Positions 1 to 5,343 of a stretch of DNA of 7,078 nt are shown in pieces. The first letter of the stretch is position 1, and every line of letters begins with the position of its first letter. The translations under genes and the position numbers were made by a program. The notes under the pieces are model-generated. The model searched no databases and was not told the origin of the DNA. It saw only the letters and a program-made list of their open reading frames with translations. The DNA is from Desulfobulbaceae bacterium UBA5123 (GTDB taxonomy: Bacteria > Desulfobacterota > Desulfobulbia > Desulfobulbales > UBA5123): NCBI GenBank assembly GCA_002415465.1, contig DHYT01000209.1, positions 1 through 7,078 of the forward strand. The letters run 5' to 3'.

Positions 1-203
1 ACCACCTGGGCGCGGCCCATCTCCAGGCCGTCCCGGGTGACGAAGGAGTTCAGCGACATGTTCTGTGATTTGAAGGGCGCGACCCGGCAGCCGTCCTGGA
101 GCAGGATGCGGCAGAGGGCGGCGGTGAGCACCGACTTGCCGGCGTTGGAGCAGGTGCCCTGCAGCATGATCGCCGGGGTGGGATGGTTCTTTCTCTCTGG
201 CAA
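1..203 (-). CDS. cobQ: Cobyric acid synthase, N-terminal 67 residues (gene continues off the left edge)
   Basis: This is the glutamine-dependent amidotransferase (CobQ/CbiP) that amidates adenosylcobyrinic acid a,c-diamide to cobyric acid in cobalamin synthesis, in the cytoplasm. The visible part is the start of the P-loop, dethiobiotin-synthetase-like domain. A Walker A motif GTCSNAGKS lies at residues 16-24, followed by the family signature [16 protein letters not shown] and then EMGRAQV. The glutaminase domain lies outside the window. I placed the start at a TTG codon (201-203) because CGGAG ends 8 nt upstream of it and a promoter sits just beyond. The alternative is ATG at 165-167 (residue 13), directly before LQGT, but it has no Shine-Dalgarno at a usable distance. 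The gene is divergent from the HD-GYP gene. Family identity is firm from the motifs; the TTG start is an inference. Confidence 0.95.
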   Translation of the reverse strand, partial: MPERKNHPTPAIMLQGTCSNAGKSVLTAALCRILLQDGCRVAPFKSQNMSLNSFVTRDGLEMGRAQV

Positions 204-211
204 AACGAAAA

Positions 212-216
212 CTCCG
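212..216 (-). promoter_or_regulatory. Ribosome binding site of cobQ (CGGAG), supporting a TTG start
   Basis: On the minus strand CGGAG is followed by 8 nt and then TTG at 203-201. The in-frame ATG at 167-165 has only a CCCACCCCGGCG-type sequence in front of it, so this site favours the TTG. Confidence 0.6.
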
Positions 217-238
217 CTGGTGGTTGAAAGGATGCGAC

Positions 239-267
239 AATATACCGGTTCTCTTGGCCGGTGGCAA
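239..267 (-). promoter_or_regulatory. Sigma70-type promoter of cobQ
   Basis: Reading the minus strand, TTGCCA (267-262) is followed by exactly 17 nt and then TATATT (244-239); each hexamer is one or two bases from consensus. Transcription would begin near 232, giving a leader of about 30 nt that holds the CGGAG site and the TTG start. The spacer contains an imperfectly spaced palindrome, ACCGG (244-248) and CCGGT (258-262), which could bind a regulator. The leader is too short for a cobalamin riboswitch. Confidence 0.65.
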
Positions 268-312
268 ACGGTTAGCGAACGGGCGGGCCGCGACGTTTTT
301 TTACTTTATGGC

Positions 313-324
313 TTCCGGCCGGAA
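313..324. repeat. Perfect 12-bp palindrome TTCCGGCCGGAA in the cobQ / HD-GYP intergenic region
   Basis: TTCCGGCCGGAA is a perfect palindrome. A second small inverted repeat follows directly, ATTCT (324-328) TAAT AGAAT (333-337), and another CCGGCC lies at 345-350. These sit about 45 bp upstream of the cobQ -35 box and 110 bp upstream of the HD-GYP start, where a regulator of either gene could bind. A function is not shown by the sequence; GC-rich DNA yields such palindromes by chance. Confidence 0.4.
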
Positions 325-388
325 TTCTTAATAGAATGGTGAAACCGGCCGATGAGAAGAAGCGGAGGCCGTGCGGTCTTCAAGATGT

Positions 389-410
389 CATGGGGCAGCG
401 GTAAGCGCGG
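389..410 (+). repeat. Copy 1 of a short gapped direct repeat (CATGGGG ... GTAAGCGCGG)
   Basis: CATGGGG (389-395) and GTAAGCGCGG (401-410) lie just before the HD-GYP start. The same two strings recur at 3347-3362, there fused by sharing one G because 6 bases are missing. The match is short and may be chance. Confidence 0.25.
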
Positions 411-436
411 CCCGTCACCGGAAATTTTGGCCTGTC

Positions 437-1675
437 ATGATCAAGAAGGTAAAAGTCGAACAGCTTCGCCCCGGCGTCTTTGTCGATCGCTTCGACAGCG
501 GCTGGCTCAACCATCCCTTTCTCTTCAACCGGAAGCGGATCAAGGACCGGCAAGCCATCGACAAGATGAAGGAGTGGGGCGTCGAGCATGTCTATATCGA
601 CACCGACCGGGGGTTGGATGTCGAGGATGGGCAGCGCGTGCGGGAGCCGGAACCCGAGTCGGCGGTGGAGATCGATTTTGTCGATGCCAGGGAGGAGCCG
701 GTTGAGCCGTCGTTGATCCATGTCCCCTTCCAGGAGGCGATCGTCGAGGCCAAGGTGGTGCGCAGCAAGGCGCGGCGGGTGATTCATCGGCTGCTCGACG
801 ATGTCCGGGGCGGCAACGCCATCGACATCGACGAGGCGCACGATCTGGTAACGGACATGGACAACACCGTCCGCCACAACAAGGACGCCTTGCTGTTGCT
901 GATGCAGGTGCGGAACCGCGACGAGTACACCTTCATGCACTCGGTGAGCGTCGGCGCGTTGCTGATCGCCTTCTGCCGGTCCATGGGCCTTGACGGCGAG
1001 GCGGCCCGGACCATCGGCCTGGGCGGCCTGTTGCACGACGTGGGCAAGATGGCGGTGCCGCTCGACATCCTCAACAAGCCCGCCTCGCTCACCGACGCCG
1101 AGTTTGCGATCATCAAGCAGCACGCACTCTACTGCCGCGATATCCTGGAAAAAATGGATCATGTCCCCGAGACCGCGGCCCTCATCGCCCGCCAGCATCA
1201 CGAACGGTTCGACGGCTCCGGCTATCCCTACAACCTGAAGGGGGATGAAATCTCCCCGGCCGCGCAGATGGCGGCCATTGTCGATGTCTTTGACGCCATC
1301 ACCGCCGACCGCTGTTATCATAACGGCATGGATCAGGTGGCGGCGCTGCGCATGATCTACGGCTTGCGCGGCAGCCATTTCAACGAGAAGCTGGTGCAGC
1401 GGTTCATCCGCTGTGTCGGCGTCTATCCGCCCGGCACGGTGGTGCGGCTGGCCAGCGGCCGGATCGGGGTGGTGGTGGAGAACACCGACAACCTGCTCAA
1501 GCCGGTGGTGCGGGTGGTGTACGACGCCAGCCAGGACTGGGCGATCTCGGCCAGGGACGTCAACCTGGCGCGGGAGGACCCGCAGACCGGCGACCGGATC
1601 GTCGGCTACGAGTCGCCCCACCGCTGGCGGATCGATCCGTTCAAGGTGCTGGGGGTCGGGGTGAAGCTGCTGTGA
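437..1675 (+). CDS. HD-GYP domain cyclic-di-GMP phosphodiesterase with N-terminal DUF3391 domain
   Basis: The 412-residue protein probably hydrolyses cyclic di-GMP (via pGpG to GMP) and so affects motility, biofilm or similar outputs. The N-terminus (about 1-140) starts MIKKVKVEQLRPGVFV and matches the DUF3391 domain usual in this class. The HD-GYP domain spans about 160-330. Its motifs are intact: H168, H200-D201 with K204 (HDVGK), H229, H254-H255, the GYP at 262-264 and D283 in VDVFDAIT. A C-terminal tail of about 80 residues (PPGTVVRLASGRIGVVVE onward) is also common in the class. There is no membrane segment or receiver domain, so it is a soluble enzyme. The ATG at 437 was chosen because DUF3391 proteins begin here; a GTG at 371 would add 22 unrelated residues. 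The Shine-Dalgarno is weak (GGAAA at 420-424). The gene is monocistronic and its stop lies 6 bp from that of the convergent PIN gene. Confidence 0.93.
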   Translation: MIKKVKVEQLRPGVFVDRFDSGWLNHPFLFNRKRIKDRQAIDKMKEWGVEHVYIDTDRGLDVEDGQRVREPEPESAVEIDFVDAREEPVEPSLIHVPFQEAIVEAKVVRSKARRVIHRLLDDVRGGNAIDIDEAHDLVTDMDNTVRHNKDALLLLMQVRNRDEYTFMHSVSVGALLIAFCRSMGLDGEAARTIGLGGLLHDVGKMAVPLDILNKPASLTDAEFAIIKQHALYCRDILEKMDHVPETAALIARQHHERFDGSGYPYNLKGDEISPAAQMAAIVDVFDAITADRCYHNGMDQVAALRMIYGLRGSHFNEKLVQRFIRCVGVYPPGTVVRLASGRIGVVVENTDNLLKPVVRVVYDASQDWAISARDVNLAREDPQTGDRIVGYESPHRWRIDPFKVLGVGVKLL

Positions 1676-1681
1676 GGGGTT

Positions 1682-2185
1682 TTATGGCCATTTGGTCCAC
1701 AATTTGAGTCTTTTCTGACATTCATTGATGGGTAGTCTTGGGTTCAATGCCATAAGTTGAACCAATTTTTTCTGCGTTATTTTTTCAGAAAGTAGACCCC
1801 TTGCAACTATTTCATCAAGTATCCAGAGGATGCCATGGACTGTAATTCCCTTTTGTTCGGCAATCCTGCGCAAGGCAGCGTCTCCGGTGAGCAGGGTTGC
1901 TGCAATTTTTTCCGCGAGATAGAGGCATGAGCAGTCGGCAATGGAGAGTGAGGGGTTCTCAACTTCAATTTGTTGGATGTGTAGCAGTTCCTCAAACGTG
2001 AACCGCTGACGGGTCAGCAGCCCAATTTCTATGATGCCGGAGATAGTTGCCGCATTTTCCTCCTGGATTTCCGCTAATGCCATATCTGTCACCTGAAAGC
2101 CGTATTCCATTTTGAAAAATGGATCGATAAGGTCGATTTTCAGTAGATCAATCAGAATATTTGCATCGTTGACCAGGAAGATCAT
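1682..2185 (-). CDS. PIN-domain protein, putative ribonuclease toxin
   Basis: The 167-residue product has a PIN-like nuclease layout, a fold whose acidic cluster binds metal and cleaves RNA in VapC-type toxins. The expected acidic residues are present: D7 in LVNDANILIDL, E39 in the ALAEI segment, D84 in SIADCSCLYLA and D102 in LLTGDAALRRIA. The last segment is typical of the DUF3368/COG2405-like PIN branch. The tail from about 130 (EKITQKKLVQLMALNPRLP) probably packs as extra helices. Its ATG overlaps the stop of the XRE-peptidase gene as ATGA (2182-2185), so translation is probably coupled; the nearest GAGG is 12 nt upstream. It is the second gene of the operon and ends 6 bp from the convergent HD-GYP stop. 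RNase activity and toxicity are inferred from the family; the RNA target cannot be read from sequence. Confidence 0.85.
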   Translation of the reverse strand: MIFLVNDANILIDLLKIDLIDPFFKMEYGFQVTDMALAEIQEENAATISGIIEIGLLTRQRFTFEELLHIQQIEVENPSLSIADCSCLYLAEKIAATLLTGDAALRRIAEQKGITVHGILWILDEIVARGLLSEKITQKKLVQLMALNPRLPINECQKRLKLWTKWP

Positions 2186-3234
2186 GAGACGATATGGACC
2201 TCATTCTCAAAGTCGGCAAGCGGTTTGTTTAGGAATTCAGAAGCTTTGCTGAAGCTGATAATTTGCTCGGCGGCGGCGTGGAGTACAAGCTGCTTGAAGC
2301 GGTTGGCCTTTTCGATGCCGGAGTATTGCCCCGGTTCTTCTCTGTGCCAGCCGTGCTTGCTGACATAGATACGGAACGTTTTGAAGGTATGTTCTGAGAT
2401 GAGCCCAAGGGTTAAGGCCCGTGCCATAATGGCCTGCATAGAGATTCCATAAATCCCTTTAAGTTTTTTAAGCTCCCATTCGGTGATTTTCTTTCGTTTT
2501 CCTCCAAATTCTTCCCTGATGACTTTTTCTGGCAATAGGAGTGCACCGGCAAAAGCGTGGCATAATTTTTCATGGTTGCTTTCTTCGCTGTTGGAAAAAT
2601 CCAGCAGTAAATGGGCTAATTCATGGGCAATGGTAAAGCGCTTGCGAACACAATCACTTCTTTTTGAGACGGTGATTATCGGGATACTCATACCTTCAGC
2701 ATAACCGGAAAGCCCGACAAAATTTTGGTTTGCATCCACCTCCAGAATCTTGAAACCGTTGTCCTCTAAGAGTTCAGTTAGTTGTTGGATAGGGGCTTCG
2801 CCAAGGTTCCAGTTTTGTCTGGTTTCTGCTGCCGCTTGTTCAATATCTTTTTGGCAGCGAATTTTACGTTTGTAGACAGGTGAGTTGGGAACGTGAGATA
2901 TGTTGAGAATTTCTTCTAATTCAAGGTATTTCTGTAGGAATTCCAAAGTTTGGTAGCGGATACGGTCCTCTTCCTTGCGGCTGAGTTTGGATTTTTTCCT
3001 GAAAGCGAGGCCGGAAATATTCAACTTGGAAGTGCGGAAAAAATAATCCACTTTTACATTAAGAGCCTTTGCTAGGGCGAGAAGGACCTCGCTGCTCGGA
3101 TTGATTTGTCCTTTTTCGTATTTGCTGATTGCTTGTTTACTTACTAGCGAGCCGGTTGCGTTGGAAAGCTCATCCATACTCACCCCAGCCATTTTCCTTG
3201 CTGAGTGTAATCTTTGACCAAATTCAGTAATCAT
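2182..3234 (-). CDS. XRE-family repressor fused to ImmA/IrrE-type metallopeptidase (COG2856-like)
   Basis: The 350-residue protein has a helix-turn-helix domain at about 5-66, with SKQAISKYEKGQINPSSEVL as the recognition part. A charged linker follows (about 75-140), then a zinc peptidase domain with HELAH at 204-208 and a probable third ligand E222 in EKLCHAFAGALLLPE. A C-terminal helical extension (about 285-350) includes EQIISFSKASEFLNKPL. ImmA and IrrE peptidases cleave partner XRE repressors (ImmR, DdrO) in phage/ICE induction and in the Deinococcus damage response. Here both functions are on one chain. The start at 3234 is set by GGAGGT ending 6 nt upstream; an extended start at 3258 would fall in the operator. 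The gene is first in the operon with the PIN gene and probably autoregulated through the inverted repeat upstream. It is most likely the antitoxin-like or sensor partner of the PIN protein; a free-standing stress regulator is the alternative. Confidence 0.9.
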   Translation of the reverse strand: MITEFGQRLHSARKMAGVSMDELSNATGSLVSKQAISKYEKGQINPSSEVLLALAKALNVKVDYFFRTSKLNISGLAFRKKSKLSRKEEDRIRYQTLEFLQKYLELEEILNISHVPNSPVYKRKIRCQKDIEQAAAETRQNWNLGEAPIQQLTELLEDNGFKILEVDANQNFVGLSGYAEGMSIPIITVSKRSDCVRKRFTIAHELAHLLLDFSNSEESNHEKLCHAFAGALLLPEKVIREEFGGKRKKITEWELKKLKGIYGISMQAIMARALTLGLISEHTFKTFRIYVSKHGWHREEPGQYSGIEKANRFKQLVLHAAAEQIISFSKASEFLNKPLADFENEVHIVS

Positions 3235-3240
3235 CTTTGC

Positions 3241-3246
3241 ACCTCC
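3241..3246 (-). promoter_or_regulatory. Strong Shine-Dalgarno GGAGGT for the XRE-peptidase gene
   Basis: GGAGGT on the minus strand is followed by GCAAAG and ATG (3234-3232). The 6-nt spacing is near optimal and fixes the start at MITEFGQ rather than 8 codons upstream. Confidence 0.85.
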
Positions 3247-3247
3247 G

Positions 3248-3289
3248 CTGGTTGACAAATATCATTTCCAACCATTTTTTGTCAACCAG
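3248..3289 (-). promoter_or_regulatory. Promoter and inverted-repeat operator of the XRE-peptidase / PIN operon
   Basis: CTGGTTGACAAA (3248-3259) and TTTGTCAACCAG (3278-3289) are perfect 12-bp inverted arms separated by 18 nt, with centres 30 bp apart (about three helical turns). On the minus strand the distal arm contains the -35 box TTGACA (3285-3280). After 16 nt comes a -10 candidate, GATATT (3263-3258), overlapping the edge of the proximal arm, so transcription starts within or beside that arm. The spacer also holds ATGGTTGGAAAT (minus strand, 3274-3263), an imperfect third copy of the half-site. A dimeric XRE protein bound here would block polymerase. The repeat is seen directly; binding by the adjacent XRE protein is inferred from the usual autoregulation of such genes. 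Confidence 0.8.
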
Positions 3290-3509
3290 TAAAAAGGGAT
3301 TAGTTACTTTGGAACCTAGGAATTAATACTCGGATATCCCGCACATCATGGGGTAAGCGCGGAGTAGCTTTTCGGAATGTGTTGGTGGCAGGAACGGTGC
3401 GGCGATGTCTTGCCGCAAAAGAAAGGAGCGAATTGCGGAGAGGGGATGCTTGGTGTGTCGTAAACAGAATGTCTGGCTCCAGGGTTATGTCATATTGAGC
3501 GCATGATTA
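3290..3509. other. Intergenic region of 220 bp without a gene
   Basis: No open reading frame with a credible start and family match is present on either strand. It contains two mutually exclusive small hairpins, TGCGGC/GCCGCA (3398-3403 with 3412-3417) and CCGCAA/TTGCGG (3413-3418 with 3433-3438), and the second copy of a short repeat at 3347-3362. No U-tract terminator is visible for the DUF6178 gene, which ends here. Composition shifts from AT-rich (3290-3340) to intermediate, as expected at the edge of an acquired block. Confidence 0.6.
3347..3362 (+). repeat. Copy 2 of a short gapped direct repeat (CATGGGGTAAGCGCGG)
   Basis: This 16-base string equals the repeat at 389-410 minus 6 internal bases and has the same orientation. 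It lies just outside the operator side of the low-GC block. Confidence 0.25.
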
Positions 3510-5207
3510 TCAAGACGCCGCTTCCGTGAAGAGGAAAAACGGCATCAGCCGCGGGTCCGGCAGTTCGGTGCGCTGCGCCATCTCCCGGCGATAGCGGTCA
3601 AGGAGCGGCCGCAGGTATTCTTCCGCGTCGGCCAGGAGCGCGTTGCCGGCCAGCATCGTCCGCAGCCGGGCGGCGACGGCCTTCGTCATCGCCTCGGGCG
3701 CCAGCAGGGGCGCGATGTCGCCCCAGAGCGGCAGCGGCAGGGCGCTGATCTCAAAGCTGCCGGCCCAGAGCTCGTTGGCCGCGCCGGTGAAGAGCAGGCT
3801 GCCCAGCGTGATGTCGTTGAGGGTGTGGATCTGTCCCTTGCGGGAGAGCCGCGCCGCGAGCTGCTCCCAATCTTCCCGGCACAGCTCCCTGCATTGGCCC
3901 AGCAGGGCGGGCAGCGGCGCCAGGATGTCGATGATCCGCCCGGCCCGTTCCAGGTCGGCGCGGCTGCGGATAAAGTCTTCCTCGGTGGGGCCGTTGCTCT
4001 GCGGCCGCATGATGATCGGGGTCTTGGCGGCGAGCAGGTTGATCGTCTCCTGCCACGGCTCGTCGACGAGGTTGAGGCCCGCCGGCCAGCAGCGCGGCAG
4101 CTCGTTGTCGATGATCACCCGCAGCCGGCCGGTGAGGGCGGCGAGGTGGCGATGGGCGAGCCGGAAAAGGTTTTCCAGATACACCTGCCGCAGCGTCTCC
4201 GCGCCGTGGGCCTCATCGTCGCCGCCGAACAGCTCCAGCCCCAGGTTGACCATCGCCGCCGCCTTGTCGGCGGCCCGGTGCAGGTTGGCCGGGTCGTCGT
4301 GATCCAGCCGGTCGGCGATCAGCACCTTGTTGGCCAGGGCCGCCAGCTCCTGCCGGAGGGTCGCCTGCCCGGCCGGGTCGGTGATGCGGGCGAGCGCCGC
4401 GCCCAGGAGGTCGCGCCGCCGGACCACGGCCAGGGCAAAGGCGGGCGGGGCGGCGTCTTCTTCGCGGGGGGCGAGGATGGTCTTGTCGCGGTTGATCCGG
4501 TGGGCGGACAGCGGATGGTAGATGGCGGCCGCCTCCTCGATGTCGGGGATGGCGTGGTCGGCGAGCCGGCCACGGTGGAAGCGGTAGGCGAGTTCGGCGG
4601 TTTCCATGTCCAGGCCGCTGCGCACCTGTTGGAGCAGGGCCAGGTAGAAGTCGTGATGGTTCTCGAACAGGAAGCCGAGGATGTACTTGAGCAGCGGCTC
4701 GTGGGTGGGGTAACGGGTGGCGAAGTAATACTGGTTGTCGATGGTCAGCCGGGGCAGGACGTCGCTTTCCTCCTGGTAGTCCTCCTCGTCCTCGATGGTC
4801 TCCACCCGCACGATCCACCGCTTGCAGAGGATGACCAGGAATTCGAAATCCACCTGATAGAGCCAGTTGAGCAGCTTGACCTCGTTGGCGGCGATCATCG
4901 CCTCGCACCAGGCCAGGGTCTTGCCGGCCAGCAGTTCGTCGCCCTGCCAGCAGTCGACATCGATGAGATGGGTGAACTGCTCCGGCCGCGCCATGGCCAG
5001 GAGCGGCGCGGCGCTGTCGGCGCCAAGCTCCTTGACGAAGAGGTGAAAATCCGGCTCCGGGAGCGCCGCCACCACCGCCTCGGCGTCCTCGCGCTCAAGC
5101 AGGGCCGCCAGCCGTTTGGGGGCGGGCAGCGACATCAGGCGACCGGCCGTTTCCGCGGCGGGCAGGTTCTTGAGCAGCTTGTCTTCGATGGAGAGTATCT
5201 TCGGCAT
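3510..5207 (-). CDS. DUF6178-like protein of unknown function
   Basis: The 565-residue protein resembles DUF6178, a large, mainly delta-proteobacterial family with no established function. The N-terminus (about 17-95) is a run of helices with repeated patterns such as LPAPKRLAALLERED and LPEPDFHLFVKELG, then LLAMARPEQFTHLIDVDCWQ. This looks like the helical repeat of MgtE N-terminal domains. A mid part (about 100-250) includes the acidic stretch EDEEDYQEESD (139-149) and LTIDNQYYFATRYP; the rest is helix- and leucine-rich. There is no signal peptide and no convincing membrane segment, so it is probably cytoplasmic. The start at 5207 (MPKILSIEDK) was chosen because a promoter covers 5251-5279; in-frame ATGs at 5255 and 5396 lie in or upstream of it and would add low-complexity Pro-rich residues. 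Its Shine-Dalgarno is poor (GGTG). The family call comes from memory of sequence patterns and is less certain than the reading frame. Confidence 0.78.
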   Translation of the reverse strand: MPKILSIEDKLLKNLPAAETAGRLMSLPAPKRLAALLEREDAEAVVAALPEPDFHLFVKELGADSAAPLLAMARPEQFTHLIDVDCWQGDELLAGKTLAWCEAMIAANEVKLLNWLYQVDFEFLVILCKRWIVRVETIEDEEDYQEESDVLPRLTIDNQYYFATRYPTHEPLLKYILGFLFENHHDFYLALLQQVRSGLDMETAELAYRFHRGRLADHAIPDIEEAAAIYHPLSAHRINRDKTILAPREEDAAPPAFALAVVRRRDLLGAALARITDPAGQATLRQELAALANKVLIADRLDHDDPANLHRAADKAAAMVNLGLELFGGDDEAHGAETLRQVYLENLFRLAHRHLAALTGRLRVIIDNELPRCWPAGLNLVDEPWQETINLLAAKTPIIMRPQSNGPTEEDFIRSRADLERAGRIIDILAPLPALLGQCRELCREDWEQLAARLSRKGQIHTLNDITLGSLLFTGAANELWAGSFEISALPLPLWGDIAPLLAPEAMTKAVAARLRTMLAGNALLADAEEYLRPLLDRYRREMAQRTELPDPRLMPFFLFTEAAS

Positions 5208-5250
5208 TGGGCACCATGGGTGGTTGTGGGAATAAGTTGAGACAGAGGCA

Positions 5251-5279
5251 ACCATAAGCCCGGTTGGGGGAAATGTCAA
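5251..5279 (-). promoter_or_regulatory. Sigma70-type promoter of the DUF6178-like gene
   Basis: On the minus strand TTGACA (5279-5274) is followed by 17 nt and TATGGT (5256-5251). Transcription would start near 5244, giving a leader of about 37 nt before the ATG at 5207. The ATG at 5255 lies inside the -10 box and could not be used on this transcript, which decides the start. The gene can therefore be expressed apart from the cotransporter gene 136 bp upstream. Confidence 0.65.
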
Positions 5280-5311
5280 AGAGTGTCTTGGCGGGAACGG
5301 TTGCCCATCGT

Positions 5312-5340
5312 CGCCGGCGGCAATGCGCGGGCGGCCGGCG
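5312..5340 (-). terminator. GC-rich hairpin just downstream of the cotransporter stop (weak terminator candidate)
   Basis: CGCCGGC (5312-5318) and GCCGGCG (5334-5340) form a 7-bp all-GC stem with a 15-nt loop, beginning 3 bp after the cotransporter stop codon. It is not followed by a U-tract on the minus strand, so it is not a standard intrinsic terminator; it may slow polymerase or protect the 3' end. Confidence 0.3.
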
Positions 5341-5343
5341 AGG

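Larger units (their letters stand above)
1676..3340. other. Lower-GC block carrying the XRE-peptidase / PIN operon (probable horizontal acquisition)
   Basis: Base composition changes directly after the HD-GYP stop codon and returns gradually after about 3340. In sample 60-base lines I counted 28 G+C at 2161-2220 and 44 at 4201-4260. Codon use in the two genes here is correspondingly AT-richer than in all neighbours. No integrase, transposase, tRNA or clear flanking direct repeat marks the ends, so the mechanism of entry is unknown. Confidence 0.6.

Noticed and set aside
332..337. -10 box TAGAAT for the HD-GYP gene
   Set aside because: The hexamer is good, but no acceptable -35 lies 16-18 nt upstream (TGGCTT at 17 nt), so a promoter call is not supported.
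37..342. 101-codon plus-strand frame over the cobQ start region
   Set aside because: It runs antisense through the highly conserved cobQ N-terminus and then through the intergenic promoter region, and has no recognisable motif.
204..436. Cobalamin or cyclic-di-GMP riboswitch
   Set aside because: I searched by eye for the B12 box and the cyclic-di-GMP-I core. Only isolated fragments such as GGCAAAC occur; the conserved core and pairing pattern are missing.
380..1621. 413-codon open frame antisense to the HD-GYP gene
   Set aside because: It mirrors the intact HD-GYP gene in GC-rich DNA. The translation is rich in His, Val, Asp and Gly with no recognisable domain, as expected of an antisense shadow.
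3252..3280. Plus-strand promoter using the TTGACA of the left operator arm
   Set aside because: The second TTGACA exists because the operator is symmetric. At 16-18 nt downstream there is only a T-run, and no gene follows on the plus strand.
3825..5240. 471-codon open frame on the plus strand opposite the DUF6178-like gene
   Set aside because: Low-complexity Gly/Val/Asp-rich translation without family features; a shadow of the minus-strand gene. The similar plus-strand frames at 5323-5955 and 6157-6786 are shadows of the cotransporter gene.
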